DNA of 64,000 bases from CAZIAK01 sp964537035 (GTDB lineage: Bacteria; Planctomycetota; B15-G4), in contig CAZIAK010000019.1 of the NCBI GenBank assembly GCA_964537035.1, positions 21,366-85,365 of the forward strand, read 5' to 3'. This document shows, piece by piece, positions 51,324 to 58,060 of the stretch. Both the position numbers and the translations under genes were made by a program. The notes beneath the pieces are model-generated. The model worked only from the letters and a program-made list of their open reading frames with translations, had not been told where the DNA came from and made no database searches. Within the stretch, counting starts at the first letter, position 1; each line of letters opens with the position of its first letter.

Positions 51324-52396
51324 TGGCTGAACACCTTGCGCGAGAAGAGCATGCTGATCAGCATCAGCAGCACCGGGCCGATCCAGGCTGCCACGAAGGG
51401 CGACAGGGTGCCGGAGCTGGCCAGGGCCTTGCCCACCCGCACGATGGGGTAGTACACGAAGAGCGCCAGCACGAAGGCGGCCAGGAAAGCCCCCACCCGA
51501 TCAGAGCGGCGAAAGCGCAGGGCCACGGGCAGCCCCAAGAACACGAACAGCAGGCACGAGGCGGCGGCGGCGCGCCTGCGATGCACGTTGCTCTCCACGC
51601 TCTCCGCGTTCTCGATGGACTTCTGCTCCCCTTGCTGGTCCCGGAGCATCCAGGCCTGAAGCTGTGGCGTGGTCCAGCTGTCCAGATTCAGGTCGACCAG
51701 GTCTGCACCCAGGGCCCGGCGCAAGACCAGGTTGCTCCCTTCGAGTCGATCGCCGGTGACCCGGTGCACGTCGAACAGTTGCATCACCAGCTCACCGCTC
51801 GCCGGATCGACGAACACGTTGGCCCGACGTGAGAGGGTCTCTTCGACCACCGCACCATCACGGCCGAGCACCTGAATACGTACGTCCCTGGCCATGCCTT
51901 CGGCGTCGTAGCCGTTGGCCGAGATGATCGTGTCGCTGTCGAGGGTGATCGGCTCACCGCTGGCCAGACGCTGCTCCACCACCGCTGACAGGTCGATGTG
52001 CTCGGTCTGACGGCGCTTGGATCGCTCGGCGTAGGGCTCGCCGTAGTCCACGCAGACCATCAGCGCGGCGGTCATGAGCAGGCCGAAGATCAGCCCGGGA
52101 GTGAGCAGGTGCCAGGGGTTCACGCCGCTGGCCCGCAGCGTGTCGATCTCGTTGTCGCTCGCCGCTCGCCCGTAGGTCATCACCACCGAAACGAGCACGC
52201 CCAGGGGCAGGACCACGTCGATGGCCGAGGCCGCGAAGATGGGCACGCGCATGACGAACGTGCCCAGGTCAATGCCCTCGAACTTGGCCACCACCTGCAC
52301 GGCGGCCACCAGCATCAACACGATGGAAAGCAGCGCAGAGGAGATCAGCGCGTTGCCCATGAGCTCCAAGAAGATGCGCCGCTGAAACAGCATCAT
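51320..52396 (-). CDS. lptF: LPS export permease LptF (YjgP family)
   Basis: 358 residues. The family pattern is present: FQRRIFLELMGNALISSALL at the N-terminus, VLPLGVLVSVVMTYGRAASDNEIDTLRASG including the coupling-helix GRxxxDNE segment, a periplasmic beta-rich region (about 150-250), and C-terminal helices with LVFVFLGLPVALRFRRSDRV and the short P-V-like tail VLALFVYYPIVRVGKALA. It works with LptG, LptB and LptC to move LPS toward the outer membrane. The gene overlaps ybeY (52393-52396) and lptG by 4 nt on either side. LptB is not in the window. Confidence 0.88.
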   Translation of the reverse strand: MMLFQRRIFLELMGNALISSALLSIVLMLVAAVQVVAKFEGIDLGTFVMRVPIFAASAIDVVLPLGVLVSVVMTYGRAASDNEIDTLRASGVNPWHLLTPGLIFGLLMTAALMVCVDYGEPYAERSKRRQTEHIDLSAVVEQRLASGEPITLDSDTIISANGYDAEGMARDVRIQVLGRDGAVVEETLSRRANVFVDPASGELVMQLFDVHRVTGDRLEGSNLVLRRALGADLVDLNLDSWTTPQLQAWMLRDQQGEQKSIENAESVESNVHRRRAAAASCLLFVFLGLPVALRFRRSDRVGAFLAAFVLALFVYYPIVRVGKALASSGTLSPFVAAWIGPVLLMLISMLFSRKVFSQ

Positions 52397-52830
52397 GGGC
52401 CGCAGCTCTCCACGCCGGCGCTACGCAGGATCGCCGCAGCCCGAGCGTTCATGCGGCGACGGAGCGGGGCCGTGTCATCCTCCCAGCCCAGCAGGTGCAA
52501 GGTGCCGTGGGCCACGTAGAGCAGCAGCTCGTGGGCAGCGCTCTTGCCTCGGGCCTGGGCCTCGCGCAAAGCCGTCTCTGCCGAGACCACCACCTCGCCG
52601 GTGAGGCCGTCGGGAGCGGGATCATCGCCATAGTCGAAAGCGATCGAGTCGGTGGCCCAGTCGTGACCCAGGTGTTCGCGATTCACCTCGCGGATGACCG
52701 CGTCGTTCACCAGCGCTACAGAGAGGTTTGGTTCACCCCCGCCTTCAGCCGCGTACACCGCCTCGACGACGTGCCGCACCTGGACGGCCCCTATGGACAC
52801 CCGGCGCTGACGGTTGGCGACCGCAATCAC
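52393..52830 (-). CDS. ybeY: Endoribonuclease YbeY-like (rRNA maturation factor)
   Basis: 145 residues from GTG 52830, which forms a GTGA overlap with phoH. YbeY is a single-strand endoribonuclease for 16S rRNA maturation and quality control. The conserved SVALVNDAVIREVNREHLGH and GEVVVSAETALREAQARGKS are present. The zinc site usually reads HGxLHLxGYDH; here it is HGTLHLLGWEDD (about 111-122), so the first two His are kept but the third ligand is replaced by Asp. This may be a family variation or a loss of activity. It sits in the usual phoH-ybeY order. The stop overlaps lptF by 4 nt. Confidence 0.9.
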   Translation of the reverse strand: MIAVANRQRRVSIGAVQVRHVVEAVYAAEGGGEPNLSVALVNDAVIREVNREHLGHDWATDSIAFDYGDDPAPDGLTGEVVVSAETALREAQARGKSAAHELLLYVAHGTLHLLGWEDDTAPLRRRMNARAAAILRSAGVESCGP

Positions 52831-53813
52831 CGGCGCCCCCGGCCGTCCTCCGACCGCTCGTCTCCACGCTCCTTGGCGTACACCTCGCTCTCATAGGCGT
52901 TGACGATGCGCTGCACCAGCGGGTGGCGCACGATGTCCTTGCGGTCGAGGTGCACCAGGCCGATGCCCGAGACGTTCTTGAGCAGGCGCTCGGCCTCGAT
53001 CAGCCCCGACGGCTGGCTCGAGGGCAGGTCGATCTGGGTCGCATCGCCGGTGACCACGACCTTGCTCTGTTGTCCCATGCGGGTCAGGAACATCTTCATC
53101 TGACCCGGCGTCGTGTTCTGGGCTTCATCGAGAATGATGAAAGCCTTGTCGAGAGTGCGGCCTCGCATGAAGGCCAGGGGAGCGATCTCGATCACGTCCG
53201 TCTCGATGAAGTGCTGCAAGCGCCCCGCCTCCAGGTGCGCCGAGAGGGCGTCGTACAGGGGCCGCAGATACGGGTTGATCTTGGCCGCGTAGTCGCCGGG
53301 GAGAAAACCCAGGCTCTCACCTGCCTCGACCGCCGGCCTGACCAGCACGATCTTGCGAAAGGACCCGCGCCGTAGCGCCGCCACCGCACAGGCTGCCGCC
53401 AGATAGGTCTTGCCCGTCCCCGCAGGACCGATGGAGAACACCGCGGTCTCACGCTGAATGGCGCGGACGTAGTTCTCTTGACCCTTGGTGCGACAGACCA
53501 CGCCCGGGGGCAGCCCCAGGCCGCCGCCTTCTCCGCCCTTGTGCTCGACGATCCCCGCGCCCCGCCCGTTGGACAGATGCTTCGTCACCAACGCTTCATT
53601 CAGCTCGCCCGTCTCGCGGATGTGCTCCAGCAGCAAGCGCACCACCCGCACCGCGTCGGAGACAGACTCTTCATCGCCGCCCACCACCACCCGCCCCTTG
53701 CGCGTGGCCATGGTGACCCCGAAGCAGTTTCGAATCGCCCGGGCATGGGCGTCGCCAGGTCCGAGCAGCTGCTGCTCTTCGTCGAGGGAGTGCAGGGGGA
53801 CGGTGACGCTCAT
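52827..53813 (-). CDS. phoH: PhoH-like ATPase
   Basis: 328 residues. A RecA-like ATPase with Walker A IGPAGTGKTYLAAACAVAAL (about 128-146) and Walker B-type IILDEAQNTTPGQMKMFLTR followed by VVVTGDATQIDLP, all matching PhoH/YbeZ. The N-terminal ~100 residues form the KH-like part (VRVVRLLLEHIRETGELN). YbeZ is proposed to act in RNA metabolism together with YbeY, consistent with the overlapping ybeY gene downstream (GTGA). It starts at ATG 53813, 43 nt after the cdsA stop. Confidence 0.93.
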   Translation of the reverse strand: MSVTVPLHSLDEEQQLLGPGDAHARAIRNCFGVTMATRKGRVVVGGDEESVSDAVRVVRLLLEHIRETGELNEALVTKHLSNGRGAGIVEHKGGEGGGLGLPPGVVCRTKGQENYVRAIQRETAVFSIGPAGTGKTYLAAACAVAALRRGSFRKIVLVRPAVEAGESLGFLPGDYAAKINPYLRPLYDALSAHLEAGRLQHFIETDVIEIAPLAFMRGRTLDKAFIILDEAQNTTPGQMKMFLTRMGQQSKVVVTGDATQIDLPSSQPSGLIEAERLLKNVSGIGLVHLDRKDIVRHPLVQRIVNAYESEVYAKERGDERSEDGRGRR

Positions 53814-53856
53814 GGTCTCTCAAGCCCAGGGCCAGCTCGACCCAACAGGCAGTCTG

Positions 53857-54783
53857 TCAGGCAAGTGAGGCAGTGTAGGCAAGGGCCACGGGAGCTACCA
53901 GCAACAGTGAATCCGCCAGGTCGAGGAAGCCCCCGGAAGCGCCAAACAGGTGACCCGAGTCTTTCACGGCGAAGGAGCGCTTGATCAGGGATTCTCCCAG
54001 GTCGGAGAAGACCGTGAGCGCACCCAAGGCGAGACCGTGACAGGCGGCGCCGAGAGCCCCCCCGGGCAGCAACACCGTGGCGGTCTGGTGCACATCGAGA
54101 GTCACCTCAACGTCAGCCAGCAGCCACGAGGCCAGGAGCGCCGGCAGCAGCAGTCCGCCGATCATGCCTTCGATCGTCTTGTTCGGGCTGATCGACGGAG
54201 CCAGCTTGTGCTTGCCCAGGGTCTTGCCCGCGAAGTACGCGCCGATGTCCGACGACTTGGCCACCAGCACCAGGCCCACGGCGAACTCGACCCGCCCCTG
54301 CAGCAGGATGAACACCAGGGCCGCGAGCCCGCAGGTGTAGGGCAGCATGAAGGTGACCCGGCGAGCCAGGCGCACCACGTGCTTGGTCGGCCCTCGACGC
54401 AGCAGCGCCAACATCAAGGGCACGGTGATCAGGGACGCGAACAGCAGCCAGATGGCCGGCATGCGTACGTGGTCCGGGAAGTCACCGAGAGGTCCGTCCT
54501 CTCCGCCTGGCAGTCCAGCCATGGCCACCACGGCCACCCAGACCACACCCAGCCCCATGAGCCCCACCGTGCGACCGGTTGAGCTGGGCACAAGCTCGAT
54601 GCCGGACGCCTGGCTGCCCTCGTCGGGGAACAGCGTCAGCAGCTCGTAGAGCGCGCCCAAGGTCAGGGTCACGCCCAGGAACGCCAGGGCCCAAGCGGGC
54701 TGGCCCGGGCTGGACGCATCGAAGCTCCATGCCCCCAGGACCACCGCCAGCAGTGTGGCTCCTGTGAGGGTGCGCTTGAGCAC
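53857..54783 (-). CDS. cdsA: Phosphatidate cytidylyltransferase (CdsA-like), signature divergent
   Basis: 308 residues starting at GTG 54783, with about eight membrane helices. CdsA makes CDP-diacylglycerol for phospholipid synthesis. The C-terminal block (GDLNESLIKRSFAVKDSG-like: SDLGESLIKRSFAVKDSGHL) is the CdsA signature region. The normally following P-G-H-G-G-x-x-D-R is here GASGGFLDLADS, so His and Arg of the consensus are replaced by Ser and Leu. SDIGAYFAGKTLGKHKLAPSISPNKTIEG is well kept. It sits between uppS (6 nt) and phoH, the usual place. Catalysis is therefore likely but the substitutions are notable. Confidence 0.86.
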   Translation of the reverse strand: MLKRTLTGATLLAVVLGAWSFDASSPGQPAWALAFLGVTLTLGALYELLTLFPDEGSQASGIELVPSSTGRTVGLMGLGVVWVAVVAMAGLPGGEDGPLGDFPDHVRMPAIWLLFASLITVPLMLALLRRGPTKHVVRLARRVTFMLPYTCGLAALVFILLQGRVEFAVGLVLVAKSSDIGAYFAGKTLGKHKLAPSISPNKTIEGMIGGLLLPALLASWLLADVEVTLDVHQTATVLLPGGALGAACHGLALGALTVFSDLGESLIKRSFAVKDSGHLFGASGGFLDLADSLLLVAPVALAYTASLA

Positions 54784-54789
54784 GCCTGC

Positions 54790-55530
54790 CTAGTTTCGCA
54801 TGGCTTCGGGAGCCGGATCGACCAGGCCGCCGTACTTGCGCGTGCGGCCGGCGTAGTCTGCGAGAGCCTTGTTCAGCTCGGCCACGTCGAAGTCAGGCCA
54901 GCAGGCCTGGGTGACGTAGATCTCCGCGTAGCTCACCTGCCAGAGCAAGAAGTTGCTGATGCGCATCTCGCCCGCCGTGCGTACCAGCAGGTCGGGGTTG
55001 GGGCCCGGTTGGTACAGGTGCGCCGAGATGACGTCTTCATCGATGTCGCCCGGAGCCAGCTCGCCCGCGGCGACCTTCGCCGCCAGGGATCGGGCCGCGT
55101 CGACCAGCTCGGCTCGCCCGCCGTAGCTCAAGGCCAGGCAGAGGTTGAGACCGTCGTTGCCGGCGGTCATGTCGATGGTGCGGTCGAGCTCGCTGCGAGC
55201 GCCGTCGGGCAGGTCGTCGAGCCGCCCGATGGCCGTGAGCCTCACGTTGTTGTCCATCAACGTGGGCCGCTCATCGATCAGGAACTTCTTGAGCAGGCGC
55301 ATCAAGAAGGTGATCTCGGTCTTGGGACGCTTCCAGTTCTCGTGACTGAAGGCGTAGAGCGTCAGCTGCTCCAATCCCAGGCGAGCGCACTCGGTGGTGA
55401 TCGTGCGGATCGTCTCCGCGCCCTTGGCGTGCCCCTTGGTGCGCAACATGCCCTGAGCCTGGGCCCAGCGCCCGTTGCCATCCATGATGATGGCCAGATG
55501 ACGGGGCAACTTCTCAGCAGGCTGACTCAT
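54790..55530 (-). CDS. uppS: Undecaprenyl diphosphate synthase UppS
   Basis: 246 residues from ATG 55530, fixed by a 4-nt overlap (ATGA) with the purA stop; a longer frame from 55641 runs into purA. UppS makes the undecaprenyl carrier used for peptidoglycan and for glycan loci such as that at 2.6-13.7 kb. Visible motifs: HLAIIMDGNGRWAQAQGM with the catalytic Asp, HAKGAETIRTI, LYAFSHENWKRPKTEI, LALSYGGRAELVDAAR and the C-terminal LLVRTAGEMRISNFLLWQ. The length is normal for cis-prenyltransferases. Confidence 0.96.
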   Translation of the reverse strand: MSQPAEKLPRHLAIIMDGNGRWAQAQGMLRTKGHAKGAETIRTITTECARLGLEQLTLYAFSHENWKRPKTEITFLMRLLKKFLIDERPTLMDNNVRLTAIGRLDDLPDGARSELDRTIDMTAGNDGLNLCLALSYGGRAELVDAARSLAAKVAAGELAPGDIDEDVISAHLYQPGPNPDLLVRTAGEMRISNFLLWQVSYAEIYVTQACWPDFDVAELNKALADYAGRTRKYGGLVDPAPEAMRN

Positions 55531-56819
55531 ACAGGCTCGGCCACTCCGCGCAGGATCGTGGACTCGCGACCGGGGCCCACCGAGATGATCTGCCAGGGCA
55601 CACCCACCCGGTCGCAGAGCTCGTCGATGAAGGTGTGGCACTCTGCCGGCAGGTCGGCGTGGTCGCGCACGTTGCGCACGTCCGCGCTCCAGCCCGGGAA
55701 CCTCTTGATGATCGGCCGGGCTTGCTCCACGGCTGGCAGGTCGACCGGGTACTCGTCGACCACCTTGCCGTCGATCTCGTATCCCGTGACCATGCCGATG
55801 GTGTCCATGCCCGAGAGCACGTCGAGCTTGGTGATGGCCAGGCCGTTGAAGCCGTTGAGTTGAGCCGCGTAGCGCGCCGCGGGCACATCGAACCAGCCAC
55901 AGCGCCGGGGGCGACCGGTGGTGGCTCCGAACTCGCCGCCGTTCTCCCGCAGCTTCTCGCCCACCGCGTCCGACAGCTCAGACGGAAAGGGGCCAGCACC
56001 CACCCGGGTGCAGTAGGCCTTGGTCACGCCGATCTGGTGCCCGATGGAGGTGGGCGGCACGCCCGTCCCCGCCGCGATGCCCAGGCTGTCGCTGTTCGAG
56101 CTGGTCACATACGGGTAGGTGCCGTGGTCGATGTCGAGCATCACACCTTGGGCGCCCTCGAAGAACACGTGCTTGCCGTCGGCGAGCTGGCGCCGCAGCA
56201 GGCTGCCCGTGTCACAGACCAGGGGTGCGAGCCGGCGACCCTGCTCCCGAGCGGTCTCGAAGATCTCGTCGAAATCGAGGGGCTCGCCGTCGTACATGCG
56301 GGTGAACAGCCGGTTCTTCTCGTCGAGGTTGGCGGTGAGGCGCTGGTGCAGGCGGTCTTCGTCGATCAGGTCCCACATGCGGATGCCGCAGCGGTTGGCC
56401 TTGTCGGAGTAGGCCGGGCCGATGCCCCGCCCGGTGGTGCCGATGGCCACCCCGGCCCTGCGCCCTTCGCGATAACCGTCGAGCACACGGTGGTAGGGCA
56501 GCACGCAATGAGCCGCGCCCGACACCACCAGCCGCCCGTTCAGCGAGATGCCCCGGTCTTCGAACTGGCTCACCTCGTCAAGCAGGACCACGGGGTCGAT
56601 GACCACGCCGTTGGCCAGCACGTTCAGCTTGCCCTCGTGGAGCACCCCCGACGGCAGCAGGTGGAAGACGAACTTGTTGCCGTCGACGATCACGGTATGA
56701 CCCGCGTTCGCCCCGCCCTGGAAGCGCACCACCACATCGGCCTGATCGGCGATGAGGTCGATGATCTTGCCCTTGCCCTCGTCGCCCCATTGGGCACCGA
56801 TCACGGCTGTGGCTGGCAT
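55527..56819 (-). CDS. purA: Adenylosuccinate synthetase PurA
   Basis: 430 residues. PurA joins aspartate to IMP in AMP synthesis. Its diagnostic N-terminal P-loop VIGAQWGDEGKGKIIDLIAD is complete, followed by GGANAGHTVIVDGNKFVFHL, GTTGRGIGPAYSDKANRCG and FFEGAQGVMLDIDHGTYPYV, then TGRPRRCGWFDVPAARYA and near the C-terminus the Arg loop. It starts at ATG 56819 and ends by overlapping uppS. It is the first gene of the envelope operon seen here. The ~266 nt upstream hold no clear promoter except elements that belong to the divergent XRE gene. Confidence 0.96.
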   Translation of the reverse strand: MPATAVIGAQWGDEGKGKIIDLIADQADVVVRFQGGANAGHTVIVDGNKFVFHLLPSGVLHEGKLNVLANGVVIDPVVLLDEVSQFEDRGISLNGRLVVSGAAHCVLPYHRVLDGYREGRRAGVAIGTTGRGIGPAYSDKANRCGIRMWDLIDEDRLHQRLTANLDEKNRLFTRMYDGEPLDFDEIFETAREQGRRLAPLVCDTGSLLRRQLADGKHVFFEGAQGVMLDIDHGTYPYVTSSNSDSLGIAAGTGVPPTSIGHQIGVTKAYCTRVGAGPFPSELSDAVGEKLRENGGEFGATTGRPRRCGWFDVPAARYAAQLNGFNGLAITKLDVLSGMDTIGMVTGYEIDGKVVDEYPVDLPAVEQARPIIKRFPGWSADVRNVRDHADLPAECHTFIDELCDRVGVPWQIISVGPGRESTILRGVAEPV

Positions 56820-57033
56820 GGTGAAATCCGTCTTGGGGGGGAGAAGAGGGCACAGCCTAGCAAGCGGGAGTGAAGCGGAACCACTGGCAACACCGGGGCA
56901 AACGGCGCCGTCCAGGCGGGCGGTCAGGCGACTCGCGATCGCGTGTTCGGAGGCCGTCGTTCTGCGCCCAGGTTCAGCGAGCGCGAGCTGGCAACCCGCG
57001 GCGACACCAGCTGAAACGGTGCGCCCTCTCCGA

Positions 57034-57140
57034 CTCCGATCGGGGCTTGACCCCGAGTTGGTATATTCCCGATCGGGAGTAAGCCATGGCCACAGCCTCC
57101 GAAGTCCGTTCCCTACCCGCCAGTGTTCCCGATCGGGAGT
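57034..57140. promoter_or_regulatory. Palindromic operator sites of the XRE antitoxin gene
   Basis: The 12-bp palindrome TCCCGATCGGGA occurs at 57067-57078 and again at 57127-57138, in the longer shared 15-mer TTCCCGATCGGGAGT (57066-57080 and 57126-57140), exactly 60 bp apart. A third, partial copy CTCCGATCGGGG is at 57034-57045. The first copy overlaps a TATATT that could be a -10 element; the second is inside the coding region. Autoregulation by the XRE protein is the simplest reading. Confidence 0.55.
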
Positions 57141-57346
57141 CTCTCGGCCCCTTCGTGCGCGCTCGGCGCAAGGCCGCGGGGCTGACCCAGCGTCAGCTGG
57201 CAGAACTCGTGGGCACAGGGGTACGACTGATCTCCGAGCTCGAGAACGACAAGCCCACCCTGCGCATGGACGCGGTCAACAAGGTGCTCGCCGCGTTCGG
57301 CAAGCGCCTCGGCCCGATGGACAGGCCCCGAGCCGGCGAGCCCTGA
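57086..57346 (+). CDS. XRE-family HipB/Y4mF-type antitoxin-like regulator
   Basis: 86 residues with a helix-turn-helix at about 22-72 (FVRARRKAAGLTQRQLAELV then GVRLISELENDKPTLRMDAV) and LAAFGKRLGPMDRPR after it, which is typical of y4mF/HipB antitoxins. These act as DNA-binding autoregulators paired with HipA-type toxins, but no hipA follows: the next genes are convergent and encode HepT/MntA-like proteins. It could be an orphan or could regulate those genes. The upstream region carries palindromic operators, one of them inside its own coding sequence. Confidence 0.87.
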   Translation: MATASEVRSLPASVPDRESLGPFVRARRKAAGLTQRQLAELVGTGVRLISELENDKPTLRMDAVNKVLAAFGKRLGPMDRPRAGEP

Positions 57347-57350
57347 GGGC

Positions 57351-57688
57351 TCACTGCTCGTCCAGCAGACGTTCTGCTGCCGCCTGGAGCGCTTGTAGCC
57401 TGGTCTCCAGGACATCCCTGATGATGGACAGGTCGATCCTGAAGTACCCGTGCGCCAGGACGTCGCGGATGGCAGCTATTTTGCGCCACTCAATCTCGCC
57501 CGCTGCCTCGCGAGCCTCTGACGGGAGGTTCTTGGTGGCCTCGCCCAAGATCAGCAGGTCGTACAGAACCGCGTCGATCGCCATCCGCGACGCTTCCGGT
57601 CGCTCCAGTCGATCTGGGACCGATAGACCAGCAAGCGCTCGCACGACTGCACGATGTCCGCGAGGAAGAGACGGTGGCTACGCGACAC
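57351..57688 (-). pseudogene. hepT: HepT-like HEPN ribonuclease toxin, frameshifted
   Basis: The N-terminal half is in one frame from GTG 57688: SRSHRLFLADIVQSCERLLV then YRSQIDWSDR. The rest continues in another frame: PEASRMAIDAVLYDLLILGE, and the HEPN motif RDVLAHGYF (in IEWRKIAAIRDVLAHGYF), ending 57351. Read together they match HepT across its usual ~110 residues, so a 1-nt loss (or 2-nt gain) near 57600-57610 has split the gene. A sequencing error would look the same. HepT is an RNase that the MntA nucleotidyltransferase inactivates by adding AMP to its HEPN tyrosine. The GTG start overlaps the mntA stop by 11 nt, as in intact pairs. Confidence 0.78.
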
Positions 57689-57971
57689 GGAGCGCTCTCG
57701 CGAGAACCTCTTCACGGATCTCCTCTCGGAGCCCGTCCACGGTGACAAGGTCGACGCGCCTGCCCAATGAGTCTTCCAGCAGAAACTTCAGGTCCATGAA
57801 CCCGTCGAAGGTCGCCGGGCCATCGAACTGGACAAGCACGTCGACATCGCTCGTCGGTGTGTCTTCGCCACGAGCCACCGATCCGAAGAGAGCCAGTGTC
57901 AACACGCCGAGCGCCTCGATCTCCTGGGACCGGTTGCGGATGCTGGCGAGGATCTGGTCACGCTGGGACAT
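57678..57971 (-). CDS. mntA: MntA-type minimal nucleotidyltransferase antitoxin
   Basis: 97 residues. The GSx10DxD motif of minimal nucleotidyltransferases is clear (LFGSVARGEDTPTSDVDVLV), with a third Asp in RVDLVTVDGL. MntA adds AMP to the HepT toxin to silence it. The gene starts at ATG 57971 and overlaps the hepT start by 11 nt, the usual order of this antitoxin-toxin pair. It is intact, whereas its partner is frameshifted, so the pair probably no longer functions as a toxin-antitoxin system unless the frameshift is an artefact. Confidence 0.9.
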   Translation of the reverse strand: MSQRDQILASIRNRSQEIEALGVLTLALFGSVARGEDTPTSDVDVLVQFDGPATFDGFMDLKFLLEDSLGRRVDLVTVDGLREEIREEVLARALRVA

Positions 57972-58060
57972 GGCTCGATCCTAACCTGCTGACGATGTCA
58001 CGAGCAGGGTGATTGGTACGTGTTCCGGCCTGGTCGTAGAACCGGGCTCTCCCTGACGGC

